Source of the DNA: Candidatus Thermokryptus mobilis
GTDB lineage: Bacteria > Bacteroidota > Ignavibacteria > Kryptoniales > Kryptoniaceae
DNA length: 64,000 nt
Reading direction: 5' to 3'
NCBI RefSeq assembly: GCF_900070205.1
Contig: NZ_FAOO01000004.1
Coordinates: 115,454-179,453, forward strand
Shown: positions 34,153 through 43,119 of the stretch, piece by piece
Layout: every line of letters begins with the position of its first letter
How positions within the stretch are numbered: the stretch's first letter is position 1
Program-made: the position numbers and the translations under genes
The notes under the pieces: generated by a model
What the model saw: only the letters and a program-made list of their open reading frames with translations
Told to the model about the DNA's origin: nothing
Databases searched by the model: none

Positions 34153-34818
34153 TTGGGAAAGTTTGAAGATGAGCGTAAAGCAATGGTTGAGTTACTTAGG
34201 AAGCGTGGCATAAAGGATGAAAATGTTTTGAGGGCGATGGAAAAAATACCGAGGCATCTTTTTGTTCCTGAGGCGTTGATTAATTACGCTTATGAAGATT
34301 CGGCTTTGCCGATAGGGTGTTCGCAGACGATATCACAGCCGTATACGGTTGCTTTTATGACAGAAGCATTGAAAGTTAAGCCGGGTGATAAGATACTTGA
34401 GGTGGGAACAGGTTCAGGGTATCAAGCAGCGATACTTGCGGAGATGGGAGCTCAGGTTTTCACGATTGAGAGATTTGAGGAACTTTTAAAAACGGCACTT
34501 GAAAAGCTTTCAAAACTTGGGTATAATGTCATAGGAATGGTTGGGGATGGTTCAATTGGTTGGAGCGAGTTTGCCCCTTATGATGGTATAATTGTCACTG
34601 CTGCAGCTCCGAGGATACCCCAATCGCTTGTCAAACAACTTAAAATTGGTGGACGACTTGTAATACCCATTGGCGATCTTGATATTCAGGAGCTTTACAT
34701 AATTAAAAAAGTAAGCGAGACCAAGCTTGATATAAAAAAGAAGTTCGGTTTCAAATTTGTCCCTCTTATCGGAAAGGAAGGTTGGGGAGAGGATAGTTTC
34801 AGGAACAACGGAAGGTGA
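34153..34818 (+). CDS. pcm: Protein-L-isoaspartate O-methyltransferase
   Basis: A 221-residue PCMT that methylates L-isoaspartyl residues to repair aged proteins, particularly useful at high temperature. Motifs: IPRHLFVPE, a SQPYTVAFM loop, motif I LEVGTGSGYQAAIL (82-95) and IGDLDIQEL near the end. The start is TTG at 34153, two bases after the previous stop, with GAGGT about 12 bases upstream. It overlaps the reading region of miaA slightly. Confidence 0.93.
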   Translation: MGKFEDERKAMVELLRKRGIKDENVLRAMEKIPRHLFVPEALINYAYEDSALPIGCSQTISQPYTVAFMTEALKVKPGDKILEVGTGSGYQAAILAEMGAQVFTIERFEELLKTALEKLSKLGYNVIGMVGDGSIGWSEFAPYDGIIVTAAAPRIPQSLVKQLKIGGRLVIPIGDLDIQELYIIKKVSETKLDIKKKFGFKFVPLIGKEGWGEDSFRNNGR

Positions 34819-34826
34819 AATTTATT

Positions 34827-35756
34827 ATGAAAAAAAAGGTCCTTGCTATTGTTGGTCCAACTGCATCGGGGAAGACAAAATTATCAATTATAGTTGCTGA
34901 GAAAATCGGTGGTGAAATAATTTCAGCTGATTCAAGGCAAGTTTACAGATATATGGACATTGGGACAGCAAAGCCATCAAAGGAAGAAAGAGAGAGGGTG
35001 AAACATTATTTTATTGACGAGCTGAATCCAGACGAGGAATTTAACGCAGGTGTTTTTGGAGAGAGGGGACGTGAGATAATTGAAGATATATTCTCAAGAG
35101 GTAAAGTTCCAATCATAGTTGGTGGTTCAGGTCTTTATGTTAAGTCGCTTATAGATGGTTTCTTTGAGGGTCCGGCTGGGGATTGGGAATTGAGGGAAAC
35201 ACTTTACAGAAAAGCTAAACAACTTGGTAAAGAAGCGGTTTACGAGGAGTTGAAAAGGGTTGACCCGGCATCGGCTGAAAAAATTCATCCGAACAATCTC
35301 AAAAGGGTTATAAGGGCGCTTGAGGTTTATTATTTGACTGGCAAGCCGATTTCACAACTTCAAGTTGAAATGAAACCAGAGATAAACTTTGAGACCGTTC
35401 AGGTTGGGCTTAATTGGGATAGGAAAAAACTTTATAGGAGAATTGAAAAAAGAGTTGATGAAATGATAGAACGGGGTTTGATTGATGAGGTTAGGAAATT
35501 GAGGGAGCTCGGTTATGATAAGAATCTTAACTCACTTCAAACGGTTGGGTATAAAGAGGTCTTTGATTATCTTGATGGGCTTATCTCTTATGATGAAATG
35601 GTTTACTTGATAAAGAGAAATTCAAGAAGGTATGCCAAAAGGCAGTTGACTTGGTTTAGGCAGGATAGGAGAATAATTTGGGTTGATGTTGATGATGGAA
35701 CTGATTTTAACGAACTTGCTGATAAGGTGATAGAGATTTACAGTAGGGGGAATTAA
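34827..35756 (+). CDS. miaA: tRNA dimethylallyltransferase MiaA
   Basis: A 309-residue enzyme that transfers a dimethylallyl group to A37 of tRNAs reading UNN codons. P-loop GPTASGKT (10-17), SADSRQVYRYMDIGTAKP, IIVGGSGLYVKSL and LKRVIRALEVY motifs are present. ATG 34827 is chosen because GGAAGGTGA lies at a good distance upstream; the frame could also start at GTG 34815. tRNA-Ser(GCT) in this window reads AGY codons and is not expected to be a substrate. Confidence 0.95.
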   Translation: MKKKVLAIVGPTASGKTKLSIIVAEKIGGEIISADSRQVYRYMDIGTAKPSKEERERVKHYFIDELNPDEEFNAGVFGERGREIIEDIFSRGKVPIIVGGSGLYVKSLIDGFFEGPAGDWELRETLYRKAKQLGKEAVYEELKRVDPASAEKIHPNNLKRVIRALEVYYLTGKPISQLQVEMKPEINFETVQVGLNWDRKKLYRRIEKRVDEMIERGLIDEVRKLRELGYDKNLNSLQTVGYKEVFDYLDGLISYDEMVYLIKRNSRRYAKRQLTWFRQDRRIIWVDVDDGTDFNELADKVIEIYSRGN

Positions 35757-35812
35757 ATTTTTGCTTGTTTTGGTCTTTTGTTTTTAAATTTTTTCAAAAA
35801 GCGTTTTGAAAA

Positions 35813-36130
35813 ATGCTTTACATTGAGCGTGAAAAATGGATTGGAAAAGGGAAAGAAGAAATTGAAAGGGATTGGGCGGAAAGGGGTTTCACCTGTGATG
35901 TTTGGGTTGATCCACCCTGGCAAAGTTGGGAGGATTTTGTCCATGATACGGATGAGCTCGTAACTCCTTTGAATGCGACGCTTGAAATTGAATGTGAAGG
36001 TGAGATTGCAGAACTTAAACCAGGGGATGAGTGGTTCATACCTCGTGGGGCGGTTCACTCCGTAAGAAATAAAAACAATGTGGTTGCATATTGGCTTTAC
36101 GGCTACAATATATCAAAAACAAAAGCTTAA
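35813..36130 (+). CDS. Cupin-domain protein
   Basis: A 105-residue single cupin barrel. The core LKPGDEWFIPRGAVHSVRN gives one conserved His and an acidic residue, and a TLEIECEGE strand precedes it. With an incomplete His set it may bind a metal weakly or only a small molecule. It is closely followed (8 bp) by an aldo/keto reductase, suggesting a shared pathway that I cannot name. Confidence 0.8.
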   Translation: MLYIEREKWIGKGKEEIERDWAERGFTCDVWVDPPWQSWEDFVHDTDELVTPLNATLEIECEGEIAELKPGDEWFIPRGAVHSVRNKNNVVAYWLYGYNISKTKA

Positions 36131-36138
36131 AAAGCGAG

Positions 36139-37119
36139 ATGGAATATAGGCAATTTGGTCAAACTGACATTAAAATCCCCGTTGTAACATTTGGCGGTTG
36201 GGCTATAGGAGGATGGTTTTGGGGAGGAACAGACGAAGAACTTGCAATTAAAGCAATTCACAGGGCGATTGAACTTGGGATGAATTGCATTGATACTGCA
36301 CCAGTTTATGGGTTTGGGCTTGGTGAGGAAATCGTCGGTAAAGCAATTAAAGGGAAAAGAAATGAAGTTATAATTGCCACGAAATGCGGACTCCGATGGG
36401 ATAAAGAAGAAGGTGAGTTTTTCTTTGATACATATTTCAACGGTAGAAGATATTATGTTTATAAAAATTTGAGGAAAGATTCAATAATTGAGGAGTGCGA
36501 AAGAAGTTTAAAACGGCTCGGGGTTGATTACATTGATATTTATCAGATTCATTGGCCTGATAGAACAACACCTGTTGATGAATCGCTTGAGGCGTTGGTG
36601 AAACTTCAGGAACAGGGCAAGATAAGGTTTTTTGGTGTTAGCAATTTTGATGTGAATTTAATGAAGGAAGTAGTTAAATATGCTCGGGTTGAAAGTGACC
36701 AAGTGAAATATAATTTGCTTGAGCGTTCAATTGAAAATGATTTAACATCGTTTTGCATTGAAAATAAAATCTCAATCCTTGCTTATAGCCCTCTTGAACA
36801 GGGACTTCTTACCGGTAAGATAACTATGGAGACGGAATTTAAGAGTGGCGATTTGAGGAAAAGACAATTTTGGTTTCAGCCTGAAAATAGGAGGAAAGTT
36901 CTTGAGGCGCTTGAGAAGATAAAGCCAATAGCAAAGGAGAAAGGAGTGACATTGGCTCAACTTGTGATCAATTGGACTTTTTCACAGCCAGGGATTACGA
37001 CGGCTATAGTTGGCGCAAGAAATCCGCAGCAAGTTGAAGAAAATGCAGGCGCCGTTGAGTTCAAGCTGACGGAAGAGGAGATTAAAAAGATAAAGGAGGC
37101 ATTTACATGGGAAGGATAA
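36139..37119 (+). CDS. Aldo/keto reductase
   Basis: A 326-residue NADPH-dependent TIM-barrel oxidoreductase. The catalytic tetrad is visible: Asp and Tyr in CIDTAPVYGFG, Lys in IIATKCG and His in YQIHWPDR. The cofactor-binding C-terminal SPLEQGLLTGK and IVGARNPQQVEENA segments are typical of AKR families 11-13. ATG 36139 is the likely start; the longer frame from 36091 covers the end of the cupin gene. It overlaps the following M1 peptidase by 13 bp. Confidence 0.9.
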   Translation: MEYRQFGQTDIKIPVVTFGGWAIGGWFWGGTDEELAIKAIHRAIELGMNCIDTAPVYGFGLGEEIVGKAIKGKRNEVIIATKCGLRWDKEEGEFFFDTYFNGRRYYVYKNLRKDSIIEECERSLKRLGVDYIDIYQIHWPDRTTPVDESLEALVKLQEQGKIRFFGVSNFDVNLMKEVVKYARVESDQVKYNLLERSIENDLTSFCIENKISILAYSPLEQGLLTGKITMETEFKSGDLRKRQFWFQPENRRKVLEALEKIKPIAKEKGVTLAQLVINWTFSQPGITTAIVGARNPQQVEENAGAVEFKLTEEEIKKIKEAFTWEG

Positions 37120-40073
37120 CCTTTCTTTCTATTTTGTTGATAAGTTTCTCACTTGCTCAAAGACCTGAATATTTTCAACAGAGGGTTGATTATTTCATTG
37201 ATGTAACGCTTGATGTTAAATCGCATTTGATGAGCGGGAAACAAACGGCAGTGTATTATAACAATTCTCCTGATACGCTTTATGAAATTTATTACCATCT
37301 TTATTTGAATGCTTTCAAACCTAGCAGCTCAATGCAAGTTCGGGGTGATGTTATAAGAAATGCTCTTGGTGAAAGGATAAGAAGGATGAAGCCAGATGAA
37401 TATGGTTGGACGAAGGTGAGATATCTAAGGGCGGACGATGAGGACATTGAGTTTGAAATTTTTGATACGATTTTAAGGGCTAAACTTAAAAAAGCACTTT
37501 TGCCAGGTCAAAGTGTTAAACTTGAGATGGAATTTGAATCTCAAATTCCAAAACAAACAAGGAGAAATGGGCGGGACAATCGCGAGGGGATTGATTATAG
37601 CATGGCTCAATGGTATCCGAAGATATGTGAATATGATTTTGAGGGTTGGCACGCGGATCAATATATTGAACGCGAGTTTTACGGTGTTTGGGGAAATTTT
37701 GATGTTAAGATAACTTTGCCATCGGATTATCTAGTTGGGGCAACGGGCGTAATTCAAAATCCAGATGAAGTTATGTGCGGTTATGAGCTTGGCGCTGTTG
37801 ATACAGTCATATTTCCACAGGAGTGGAAAAGGAATTTAAAACCAGGGTTGAAGACATGGCATTTTAAAGCTGAAAATGTCCACGATTTTGCCTGGGTCGC
37901 TGACCGGGATTATATTCACGAGATAACATGGGTTTCACTTGACGAGGATACGGTTGTGGTTCATTTGCTTTATCAGCCCGATGTTTATAATCTTTGGAGG
38001 GAAACGGGGAAATTCACGAAGGAGATAATAAAACTTTACAGTGATTGGTTTTTCAAGTATCCATACAAAAGTTTCACCGTAGCTCAAGCAGGTGATGGCG
38101 GGATGGAATATCCGATGTTGATAATGATAACGGGGAGAAGGTCAAGGACAAGCATGATCGGAATACTTGCACATGAGATTGGGCATATTTGGTTTTATGG
38201 CTTGATTGGAAATAATGAGTCAAAAGAAGCTTGGATTGATGAAGGTGGGGCAAGTTTTGTCACACCGCGCGTGTTCAAGGAATTTCTTGGCAAGGAATGG
38301 AAAGATTTCTCAGGGATTGAAGCGATTTTAAGACCTGAATCGGATATTTACGGTGGATATAGAAGCTATGTGCGTTTTTCACATCTTGGCTTTGAAGAGC
38401 CAGTTCTTTTACATTCAGATTTTTTCAGGGAGTCGGTGACTTATACAAACGCTGTTTATGGCAAGGGTGCTTCTATCTTTGAGATGCTTGAGTATGTCCT
38501 TGGAGATAGCGTTTTTAATCAGGTTATGAAGGAGTTCTTCAACAGGTGGGCTTTCAAGCATCCTACGACAAAAGATTTTGAAAGGGTTGCTGAAAATGTA
38601 AGTGGTATGGAACTTGATTGGTTCTTTGATCAATGGCTTAAAACGACAAGAAAATGCGATTATGGGATTGAAAGTTTTAATGGGGAATGGAAATTTGAAA
38701 ATGGCATTAGGAAGTATATCGCAAGGGTGAGATTGCGAAATTACGGTGAGATAGTTATGCCAATAGATCTCTACTTTTATTTTAAAGACGGAACTTATCA
38801 AAAGGTTATTATACCGCTTGACCTTCAACTTAAACCCAAAAAGGAGCCAGGGGCTATAGTTCTTCCTCCTTGGTTTTGGGTAAATCCAATTTATGAATTT
38901 GAAATCGCATTTGATAAAGAAGTTAAAATGGTTGAGATTGACAGTGATTTTAAGTTAAGGGACATCAATAGATTGAACAACAGGGTTGGGCTTTTGAACA
39001 AAGTCCAGTTGAAGTTTCTTGAACAGACGAATTTGAATCCGCCGATTGATAAGTATTGGTTGACATTTAGACCTTCACTTTGGTTCTCTCAAGTTGATGG
39101 GATAAGGTTGGGATTGATTTTTAACGGTGCTTATCTTTTCAATTTTTATGAGACGAAGTTTGGGGCATGGTATAATGCGAGGACTAAAAACTTTGATTAT
39201 TTTGGGGATTATAAAAACAATACGCTTCAAGTTTTGGGGAGATTAAGCGAGTTTGAAATTGAGGTCTTTAAGCTTCACGGGTTGAGGAGAATTTATTTTG
39301 ATATCGCAAAAGATGTGAGAAAATATCTGACGATACCGCCATTTTATCGTTTTACTTTTTTCTTTGAGCATACATCTCTTGTTGAGAATAAGCTGCCGTT
39401 TTTGAGGATAAATTGGGAAACGGGAAACTTTAACTCCGTCGGTTTAAAAGTTGATGCATTTCATCAGTTACGTAGATTGAATTTATACGGCGTTTTGAAT
39501 TTCAAGGCGACAACAGCAAACAGTGCGAAAAATTTTACTAACATATCACTTGAGTTGAAGCAATCAAGCGCTTTTAAATGGGGTGAATTTTCAACGCGAC
39601 TTTATCTTGTAAGGTCATACGGTCAGGTGCCAGTTCAAGAAAAATTTTATCTTGTCGCAAATCCGTATGAAACTTTCTTTAATCAGCAATTTAGAATGTT
39701 ATACCTAGTAGACAGAAGATTTTCCGAGAAGGCGAATTTATTCTTGAAGGGCGGTTTGAATTTGCGCGGATATTTTGATAGGGACAGCATAACGATAATA
39801 AGAGGTGGAAGTTTGAATTTTGATTTGACATTTTTAAGATTTAAAAACTTTGCGATCTCGTGGTTTGGAGATGTTGGGGTTTTTGAGGGAAGCGAGAACG
39901 CAAATTTGTATGATTCGGGCTTTGAGGTGAAACTTAAACCATTTATGTTTATCCCACCGATAGTTGAAAATTTGATAAATGGTTTCAATAGGTTAAATTT
40001 AAATGTTGTTTTTCCGCTCTTTCTTAAAGAAGGAGTCAAGTTTAAATGGGCTGTTGAAATAAAAGTTGAGTAA
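37107..40073 (+). CDS. M1-family metallopeptidase with C-terminal beta-barrel-like domain
   Basis: A 988-residue protein with a signal peptide (about 1-17). The N-terminal two thirds are an M1 gluzincin: GGMEYP (331-336, replacing the GAMEN exopeptidase motif), HEIGH (356-360) and E379 as third zinc ligand. From about 660 onward the sequence turns into alternating aromatic and polar strands (repeated short beta segments, for example LGLIFNGAYLFNF) with a C-terminal IKVE, as in outer membrane barrels of the surface-antigen type. It may be a peptidase tethered to, or fused with, an outer membrane barrel. AAAGGAGG precedes the ATG. Confidence 0.85.
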   Translation: MGRITFLSILLISFSLAQRPEYFQQRVDYFIDVTLDVKSHLMSGKQTAVYYNNSPDTLYEIYYHLYLNAFKPSSSMQVRGDVIRNALGERIRRMKPDEYGWTKVRYLRADDEDIEFEIFDTILRAKLKKALLPGQSVKLEMEFESQIPKQTRRNGRDNREGIDYSMAQWYPKICEYDFEGWHADQYIEREFYGVWGNFDVKITLPSDYLVGATGVIQNPDEVMCGYELGAVDTVIFPQEWKRNLKPGLKTWHFKAENVHDFAWVADRDYIHEITWVSLDEDTVVVHLLYQPDVYNLWRETGKFTKEIIKLYSDWFFKYPYKSFTVAQAGDGGMEYPMLIMITGRRSRTSMIGILAHEIGHIWFYGLIGNNESKEAWIDEGGASFVTPRVFKEFLGKEWKDFSGIEAILRPESDIYGGYRSYVRFSHLGFEEPVLLHSDFFRESVTYTNAVYGKGASIFEMLEYVLGDSVFNQVMKEFFNRWAFKHPTTKDFERVAENVSGMELDWFFDQWLKTTRKCDYGIESFNGEWKFENGIRKYIARVRLRNYGEIVMPIDLYFYFKDGTYQKVIIPLDLQLKPKKEPGAIVLPPWFWVNPIYEFEIAFDKEVKMVEIDSDFKLRDINRLNNRVGLLNKVQLKFLEQTNLNPPIDKYWLTFRPSLWFSQVDGIRLGLIFNGAYLFNFYETKFGAWYNARTKNFDYFGDYKNNTLQVLGRLSEFEIEVFKLHGLRRIYFDIAKDVRKYLTIPPFYRFTFFFEHTSLVENKLPFLRINWETGNFNSVGLKVDAFHQLRRLNLYGVLNFKATTANSAKNFTNISLELKQSSAFKWGEFSTRLYLVRSYGQVPVQEKFYLVANPYETFFNQQFRMLYLVDRRFSEKANLFLKGGLNLRGYFDRDSITIIRGGSLNFDLTFLRFKNFAISWFGDVGVFEGSENANLYDSGFEVKLKPFMFIPPIVENLINGFNRLNLNVVFPLFLKEGVKFKWAVEIKVE

Positions 40074-40076
40074 GGT

Positions 40077-40847
40077 ATGAAATTTCAGTTTTTTTTGACC
40101 GTGCTTTTATTTTTGAGCATTGGTGTGATTTCTTCGTCAAAAGGTGGCTTCAAAGTTGAAGATGAATATCTTGAATATCACGCTTTCTGGGGGTTTATAA
40201 ACCTTGGAAGCATAAAAATTTGGACGGAGACGGATGGCGAATATGTTAAGTCGCGTTTTCAAATTGATTCAAATCCATGGCTTTTTTTCATAAGCATTCA
40301 TTATGGGTTTGAGAGTGAATTTAGGATTGATTCACTTCTTGATGCGAAGTTTTTGATTTATGAGATGAAAAAGGGCAGAAAAATTGTAACTGTATTTGAG
40401 CGCAAGGGAGATAAAATCGTCGCTGCTCAGAAGGATTTAGAAACAGGTGAGGTTATAGAAGTGACCGAAAAAGAGACGAGAAGTTTTTACAATGGTATCA
40501 CCGCATTTTATCTGACTAGGAAACTTTCAGGGTCAAATCAAAAATTGACTTTGTCAATTTTGATTCAGCTTGATGTTAAGGATGTAGAGGTGAATTTTCA
40601 TAATGAGAATTCAGATTTAAAATTTTCCGGTTCACTTATAAGGACTAAAAAGATTTCTGGTTTTATTCCATTTGTTGCAGAGGACATAGCGGGTGTGACG
40701 GGTGATTTTGTGGCTTATTATTCCGATGATTCAGCGCGGATTCCGATAAGGGCATATTTTAAGACATCCCTTGGGAATGTGAAAGTGGAGCTTGTCAAAT
40801 GGTCAAGGAGCGATTGGCAACCCCCGCAGGTTGCAGATAAAAAATAA
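40077..40847 (+). CDS. DUF3108 exported protein
   Basis: A 256-residue protein with a signal peptide (about 1-20) and the DUF3108 pattern: EYLEYHAFWGFINLGSIKI, then YEMKKGRKIVTVFER and FYNGITAFYLTR. It is a periplasmic or outer-membrane-associated beta-rich protein of unknown role. It starts 3 bp after the M1 gene, so the two are probably co-produced. Confidence 0.82.
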   Translation: MKFQFFLTVLLFLSIGVISSSKGGFKVEDEYLEYHAFWGFINLGSIKIWTETDGEYVKSRFQIDSNPWLFFISIHYGFESEFRIDSLLDAKFLIYEMKKGRKIVTVFERKGDKIVAAQKDLETGEVIEVTEKETRSFYNGITAFYLTRKLSGSNQKLTLSILIQLDVKDVEVNFHNENSDLKFSGSLIRTKKISGFIPFVAEDIAGVTGDFVAYYSDDSARIPIRAYFKTSLGNVKVELVKWSRSDWQPPQVADKK

Positions 40848-40860
40848 AAAATCTTCCAAA

Positions 40861-41838
40861 ATGAAAGCGCTTGTAACGGGAGGAACTGGATTTATTGGAA
40901 GTCATCTCGTTGATGAACTTTTAAAGCGTGGTTATGATGTCAAATGTATCGTCAGGGATACAAGTAATCTGAAATGGCTTGAGGGGAAAGATGTTGAAAT
41001 TGTGAGAGGGAGTTTGTTTGATGTTGACTTTCTTAAAACGGTGGTTAAAGATATTGATTATGTCTATCATATTGCTGGTGTGACGAAGGGACGAAATTAT
41101 CGGGATTACTATCGCGGAAATGTTGAGACGACGAAGAATTTGCTTGAGGCGAGTTTATATAGCTCAAATTTGAAAAAATTTATCCTTGCAAGCAGTTTGT
41201 CAGCCGTTGGTCCTGGCTATGATAAAGTTCCTGTTGACGAGAGCACACCGTATCATCCAATTACTTCGTATGGTAAAAGCAAAGCAGAGGCGGAGAAAGT
41301 CGCGCTTTCTTTCAAAGACAAGCTTCCAATCGTTATAGTACGACCGCCGTCGGTATATGGTCCACGCGATACTTACACTTACGAGATTTTTAGATACATA
41401 AAACTCGGCATTCTTCCAGTTGTTTTGCCATCGGATCAGATTTTAAGTTTGGTTTATGTTTCTGACCTCGTTGACGGTTTTATACTTGCGGGTGAGAGTG
41501 AGAGATCAACGGGGAAAATTTATTTTATCTCAAGCGATGAAATCTACACTTGGAAGGATATAGAGGTGGCGATATTGAGAGCGCTTGATAAAAAAGTTTT
41601 GAGAGTTAAAATCCCAGCACCAATTTTATATTCGGTTTCATTTGTTTCGGAAACGATATGTAAAGTTTTCGGGAAAGCATCACCGCTAAATTCTGAAAAG
41701 ATAAAAGATATCAGACAGAAGAACTGGGCTTGCTCTGTTGAAAAAGCTAAAAGGGAACTTGGATATAGACACAAAGTTCCCCTTGAAGAGGGGATGGAAA
41801 AGACAATTAATTGGTATATTCAAAACGGATGGCTTTGA
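40861..41838 (+). CDS. NAD-dependent epimerase/dehydratase (extended SDR)
   Basis: A 325-residue SDR. Motifs: VTGGTGFIGSHLVDEL (nucleotide binding), HIAGVTKG, the ASSLSAVG serine strand, catalytic YGKSK and RPPSVYGPRD. It resembles nucleoside-diphosphate-sugar epimerases and dihydroflavonol-reductase-like enzymes. ATG 40861 is the start; the frame back to 40792 runs into the previous gene. Confidence 0.88.
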   Translation: MKALVTGGTGFIGSHLVDELLKRGYDVKCIVRDTSNLKWLEGKDVEIVRGSLFDVDFLKTVVKDIDYVYHIAGVTKGRNYRDYYRGNVETTKNLLEASLYSSNLKKFILASSLSAVGPGYDKVPVDESTPYHPITSYGKSKAEAEKVALSFKDKLPIVIVRPPSVYGPRDTYTYEIFRYIKLGILPVVLPSDQILSLVYVSDLVDGFILAGESERSTGKIYFISSDEIYTWKDIEVAILRALDKKVLRVKIPAPILYSVSFVSETICKVFGKASPLNSEKIKDIRQKNWACSVEKAKRELGYRHKVPLEEGMEKTINWYIQNGWL

Positions 41839-42431
41839 AAGATTTCAGCGGTAAAATTTTCGCTTTCGGTTACGATGTCTTTATGTTTCCAATTGAAAAA
41901 TTCGCTTTGGAAAAATTAAGGGCGAAAGCATTAAGCTTTATTGAAGGGAAGAGAATACTTGAGGTTGGAGTTGGAACTGGATTAAATTTTCAATTTTATC
42001 CAGATGGGGTTAATGTTATAGCGGTTGAGCCAAAATTTGAAATGCTGAAAAGGGCGATTAAAAGGGCAAAGAATTTTAACGGTCAAATTTACTTTGTTTC
42101 TGCAAGGGTTGAGTTCTTGCCATTCAAGGATGATTTTTTTGATTCGGTTTTAGCGACATTTGTTTTTTGCGAGGTTGAAAATCCTGCAAATGGTTTCAGG
42201 GAATTGCTCAGAGTTTTGAAACCAGGTGGAAGATTGATTTTGCTTGAACATGTGAGACCAGGGGGTAAATTCCTTTCAAAAGTTTTTGATCTGGTGAACA
42301 ACTTCACCTCAATTTTGGGGGAGAATATAAACAGGGAAACATTAAAAATTGCACTTGAAGCTGGTGTTGTAATTGAGAAAGTTATAAATGTTTATGGTGA
42401 TTTTGTCAAATTAATAATCGCTCGGAAATAG
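41829..42431 (+). CDS. UbiE-like class I SAM methyltransferase
   Basis: A 200-residue methyltransferase: ILEVGVGTGLNFQFYP (motif I), a post-I AVEPKFEML, LPFKDDFFDSVLATFVF and LRVLKPGGRLILLEHVRPG. The last segments are typical of UbiE/PmtA-like enzymes acting on quinones or lipids. The ATG at 41829 overlaps the epimerase stop. A frameshifted MFS remnant follows directly. Confidence 0.87.
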   Translation: MALKDFSGKIFAFGYDVFMFPIEKFALEKLRAKALSFIEGKRILEVGVGTGLNFQFYPDGVNVIAVEPKFEMLKRAIKRAKNFNGQIYFVSARVEFLPFKDDFFDSVLATFVFCEVENPANGFRELLRVLKPGGRLILLEHVRPGGKFLSKVFDLVNNFTSILGENINRETLKIALEAGVVIEKVINVYGDFVKLIIARK

Positions 42432-42910
42432 TTGGATATTAATTTCAATTCAATTCGCAAGGGGAGGAAATACTCAATAATTGAGGGAAGCTTTGCATTG
42501 GTTTTCATCGCTTTGTCAACTGATGTGTTTTTGACGGGGTATGCTTTGATACTTGGTGCGAATGAGTTTGTAATCGGTATAATCGGGGCTATCCCATTTA
42601 TATCACAGATGATACAATTTCTCGGGACTTTACCTTTTGAAAAAGTATAAAAGTCCGAAAAAGCTCGCAGTAGCAGCAAGCATTTTTAATCGTTGGATTT
42701 GGTTTGTTTTGATATTTTCTTCCGTTTATTGATGTAAAAGCGAGGTTAAAATTTTAATTTTCGTTGTCGTTTTTTTTCATTTCGTCGTCAGCTGGGATGG
42801 TTTTAGCAAACATCTGGACCACATGGATAAGTGAGATTGCAGCGAGGCGAGTTTGGGGAAAATACTTTGGAAGTGAGAAGCGTTTAATAATAGGGGATAA
42901 AACAAGTTGA
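42432..42910 (+). pseudogene. Decayed MFS transporter
   Basis: The first 72 codons (TTG 42432 to a stop at 42650) match the N-terminus of an MFS permease, including a TM1 around SFALVFIALSTDVFLTGYAL (residue block near 20-39). After one base is skipped the sequence continues as a KKYKSPKKLAVAASIFNRW loop and TM. At least two further shifts later it ends in NIWTTWISEIAARRVWGKYFG, the usual cytoplasmic loop-2 region of the family, and a stop at 42908. So only about the first 160 residues of a 400-residue transporter remain, with several frameshifts. Confidence 0.85.
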
Positions 42911-42935
42911 AAAATTCCGTTTTCTTTATTAAATT
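42907..42935 (+). promoter_or_regulatory. Probable promoter of tRNA-Gln
   Basis: TTGAAA (42907-42912), 17 bases and TAAATT (42930-42935), 28 bases before the tRNA. It overlaps the last codons of the MFS remnant. Confidence 0.6.
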
Positions 42936-42963
42936 AATAATGCCGTTGGAGAGGTTCTTTCAC

Positions 42964-43035
42964 TGGGGCGTCGCCAAGCGGTAAGGCAGCGGTCTTTGGA
43001 GCCGCCATTCGGAGGTTCGAATCCTCCCGCCCCAG
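42964..43035 (+). tRNA. tRNA-Gln (anticodon TTG)
   Basis: A 72-nt cloverleaf: acceptor TGGGGCG/CGCCCCA, D stem CGCC-type arm, anticodon loop CTTTGGA giving TTG, T arm GGAGG TTCGAAT CCTCC and discriminator G. A 3' CCA is not encoded. The T1-A72 pair is the weak U1-A72 favoured by glutaminyl-tRNA synthetase. Confidence 0.95.
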
Positions 43036-43119
43036 CAAGTTTGCGTTTGGTTAATTTATAAGTTTTTTTTATCTTTGTCATTGACCGCTTGAAACGATGG
43101 AAAAGTAACAAATAGAGTG

